DNA of 64,000 nt, taken from positions 124,001-188,000 of the forward strand of contig CAXPDR010000014.1 of NCBI GenBank assembly GCA_964215955.1, given 5' to 3'. The notes beneath the pieces are model-generated. The model was not told where the DNA came from and did not search any database. It worked only from the letters and a program-made list of their open reading frames with translations. The stretch comes from GCA-2706205 sp964215955 (GTDB lineage: Bacteria > Bdellovibrionota > Bacteriovoracia > Bacteriovoracales > Bacteriovoracaceae). Made by a program: the position numbers and the translations under genes. This document shows, in pieces, positions 62,699 to 64,000 of the stretch (position 1 is the first letter of the stretch; every line of letters starts with the position of its first letter).

Positions 62699-64000
62699 AT
62701 GAAAGCAAGTAAGATAAAAGGCATTATAAGTTTGGCGCTGATTTTAAGTTCAGCGCCGTTATTGGCCCAAAAAAAATACACAAATATTTATCCTTTTGTA
62801 CCAATGGATATTTCTGAAATCTATGATCAAGTAGAAAAAGTTAGTGAAGATGAAAACTTTATTAAGAACTTTAAGTATATCATCAACAATAACTTATCTG
62901 AAGGGAAAACAGCAACCCAACCATGGTCCACTTCGTATTGGCCATTATCAAAAGGTGTCATTGCTGATCCTTATGAAAATTCAAAAGTAAGATATTATGT
63001 AGATTTTTTAAAATCCCATACCGGTGTTTGGAGATCTAGTTGGAGCAAATTTCAAGCTAGAAAGAATGGGACTCACAAAAGAATTGACTCACTTAATAAT
63101 GCACAATTATCTATGCTTGCTCCATCTGAAAAGTACGATCTGATTTTAGGAGATTATGATTTTGATTTAACTAATAGGCTTATGCAGTATATGCATCGCT
63201 ATGGAAATGACAATAAATATGGAAGTTTGAGTAAGATACAGTTGTCCGCACAAGATACATCTGAACTTGTTGATAAATATGTAAGTTGGGGATGGTATGA
63301 TAGCTGGGAAGAGGCGTTAAGAGTTGATATCGTTCTTAGTCGTAGATTAGAGGCTCAAAGGGCGTTAGAACTAATTGATAGTGGAAAAGAAGTCAGTGTT
63401 TATCAAGCACTTAAGAAGGTGACTCCTCAAGCATTAGAAGATGCGAAAAACTATGTCATTGCGGATAGAGTTTTAACTGATATCGCGGCATGGGAAGGTA
63501 TATGTAATGGTTGGTCAACAGCAGCGGGAATCATTCCAAGACCAAGAAATGCAGTCGATATTAATATTGGAAAAAGAAGTGACGGTTCAGATATTACTAT
63601 TAGGTTCTATCCAGATGATATTAAAGGTTTAATCTCACTGTATTGGTTTAACTCCTTGCTCCAAGGTCCACAAAAATATGATGAAAAGGGTAAAAGAACA
63701 GGCCTTGGTGGAACTACTCTCGTTGGTCAAAGATGTAACCAAAAAAATATTAAAAGGGATAGATTTGGAAGATTCTACGATACTGAAAAAGATCCTTATA
63801 GTGGAAAACTTGAGCCAAGATGTGTAGGGGTCCATCCTGCTAAATGGCATTTAGGATTAGTAAATCTTATTGGTAAACAAAAACGTTCTTTTATTGTTGA
63901 GAGAAAAGTAAAATCACCAGTTGATAATCATCCTATGTATAAATACTCAATGAGGTATTTTAATCCAAACACTGGAAGAAAAAAGAGAAATATAGATAGC
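62699..64000 (+). CDS. Secreted transglutaminase-elicitor family protein, copy 2 (truncated by window end)
   Basis: This open frame starts at ATG 62699, with AAGGA eight bases upstream, and runs 434 codons to the window edge without a stop. It has a signal peptide (KIKGIISLALILSSAPLLAQ) and is a close paralogue of copy 1, sharing NIYPFVPM after the signal, WEGICNGWSTAAGIIPRP, KRSDGSDI, VGQRCN and HPAKWHLGLVNLIG. Cys269 and the following His match copy 1. VDNHPMYKYSMRYF replaces VDNHPMYSYEMKYF. It lies 20 bases after copy 1, in one operon, and probably arose by tandem duplication. The 3' end is outside the window. Confidence 0.84.
   Translation, partial: MKASKIKGIISLALILSSAPLLAQKKYTNIYPFVPMDISEIYDQVEKVSEDENFIKNFKYIINNNLSEGKTATQPWSTSYWPLSKGVIADPYENSKVRYYVDFLKSHTGVWRSSWSKFQARKNGTHKRIDSLNNAQLSMLAPSEKYDLILGDYDFDLTNRLMQYMHRYGNDNKYGSLSKIQLSAQDTSELVDKYVSWGWYDSWEEALRVDIVLSRRLEAQRALELIDSGKEVSVYQALKKVTPQALEDAKNYVIADRVLTDIAAWEGICNGWSTAAGIIPRPRNAVDINIGKRSDGSDITIRFYPDDIKGLISLYWFNSLLQGPQKYDEKGKRTGLGGTTLVGQRCNQKNIKRDRFGRFYDTEKDPYSGKLEPRCVGVHPAKWHLGLVNLIGKQKRSFIVERKVKSPVDNHPMYKYSMRYFNPNTGRKKRNIDS

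Noticed and set aside
63635..63850. 71-codon open frame on the minus strand near the right edge
   Set aside because: It is antisense to the second transglutaminase gene, which reads through with a conserved catalytic motif.
1..64000. CRISPR arrays, tRNA/rRNA genes, integrases, insertion sequences, restriction-modification or known anti-phage systems
   Set aside because: I searched the intergenic regions and gene products by eye and found none; proteins that might mislead (ABC-F, APH-type kinase, EEP nuclease) have ordinary explanations.

Overview
The window is AT-rich, densely packed bacterial chromosome with an unusually high share of exported proteins. It carries about 60 genes, many with Sec signal peptides or lipoboxes, several secreted or outer-membrane proteases, C-terminal beta-barrels, bacterial alpha-2-macroglobulin, PilZ/receiver-type signalling proteins and TTG/GTG starts with good ribosome-binding sites. 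Gene content and base composition resemble Bdellovibrionota, and within that the marine predatory Bacteriovoracales (Halobacteriovorax-like). This is inference from gene style; no rRNA or other marker is present. I saw no tRNA, rRNA, CRISPR array, insertion sequence, integrase or prophage, so this looks like chromosomal backbone with accessory secreted genes.

Layout. 1-4.6 kb: the 5' end of a family B DNA polymerase (polB) running off the left edge, a Tat-exported intradiol dioxygenase with a divergent LysR regulator, two small secreted proteins and an ABC-F ATPase. 4.7-11 kb: a PilZ-like protein overlapping a pseudo-receiver/TPR protein, then a tight four-gene operon (orphan HvfC-N-like protein, APH/ChoK-type kinase, membrane-anchored alpha/beta hydrolase, methyltransferase), a CheY-like regulator and murI. 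11-16.8 kb: a coiled-coil lipoprotein ending in an M15-type peptidoglycan peptidase motif, serA, a MATE exporter and small proteins. 17-22.7 kb: a proteolytic cluster (M1-like peptidase, HEYRH protease with propeller and beta-barrel, subtilase). 22.7-34 kb: methyltransferases, a secreted HEIGH/EGQSD metalloprotease, two histidine kinases, GNAT, DUF5522, an EEP nuclease/phosphatase, DUF4442, and a candidate 6S RNA in the 33.5-33.7 kb gap. 34-43 kb: M28 peptidase, SH3b protein, TPMT, CBS protein, a 1041-residue coiled-coil secreted protein and ChaN. 43-57.5 kb: a RluA-type pseudouridine synthase, a 1778-residue alpha-2-macroglobulin without a thioester, a lipoprotein, a DUF481/APC-UspA operon, a 1010-residue secreted protein and a dolichol/diacylglycerol-kinase-like membrane protein. 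57.5-64 kb: START-domain protein, cyclophilin, then a secreted protein-glutaminase-like enzyme followed by two tandem transglutaminase-elicitor family proteins, the second cut by the right edge.

How it fits together. The most coherent theme is secreted modification and degradation of protein and cell wall: three proteases at 17-22.7 kb, a zincin at 24.7 kb, an M28 peptidase at 34 kb, an M15-like lipoprotein at 11 kb, and glutamine-directed enzymes at the right end. This suits a predator or degrader of other cells. The most interesting item is the right-edge set: a putative protein-glutamine deamidase beside two paralogous secreted transglutaminases that keep a Pep-13-like segment. The candidate 6S RNA is the best unexpected non-coding feature. 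Convergent genes repeatedly overlap at their 3' ends by 4 to 29 bases, showing strong compaction.
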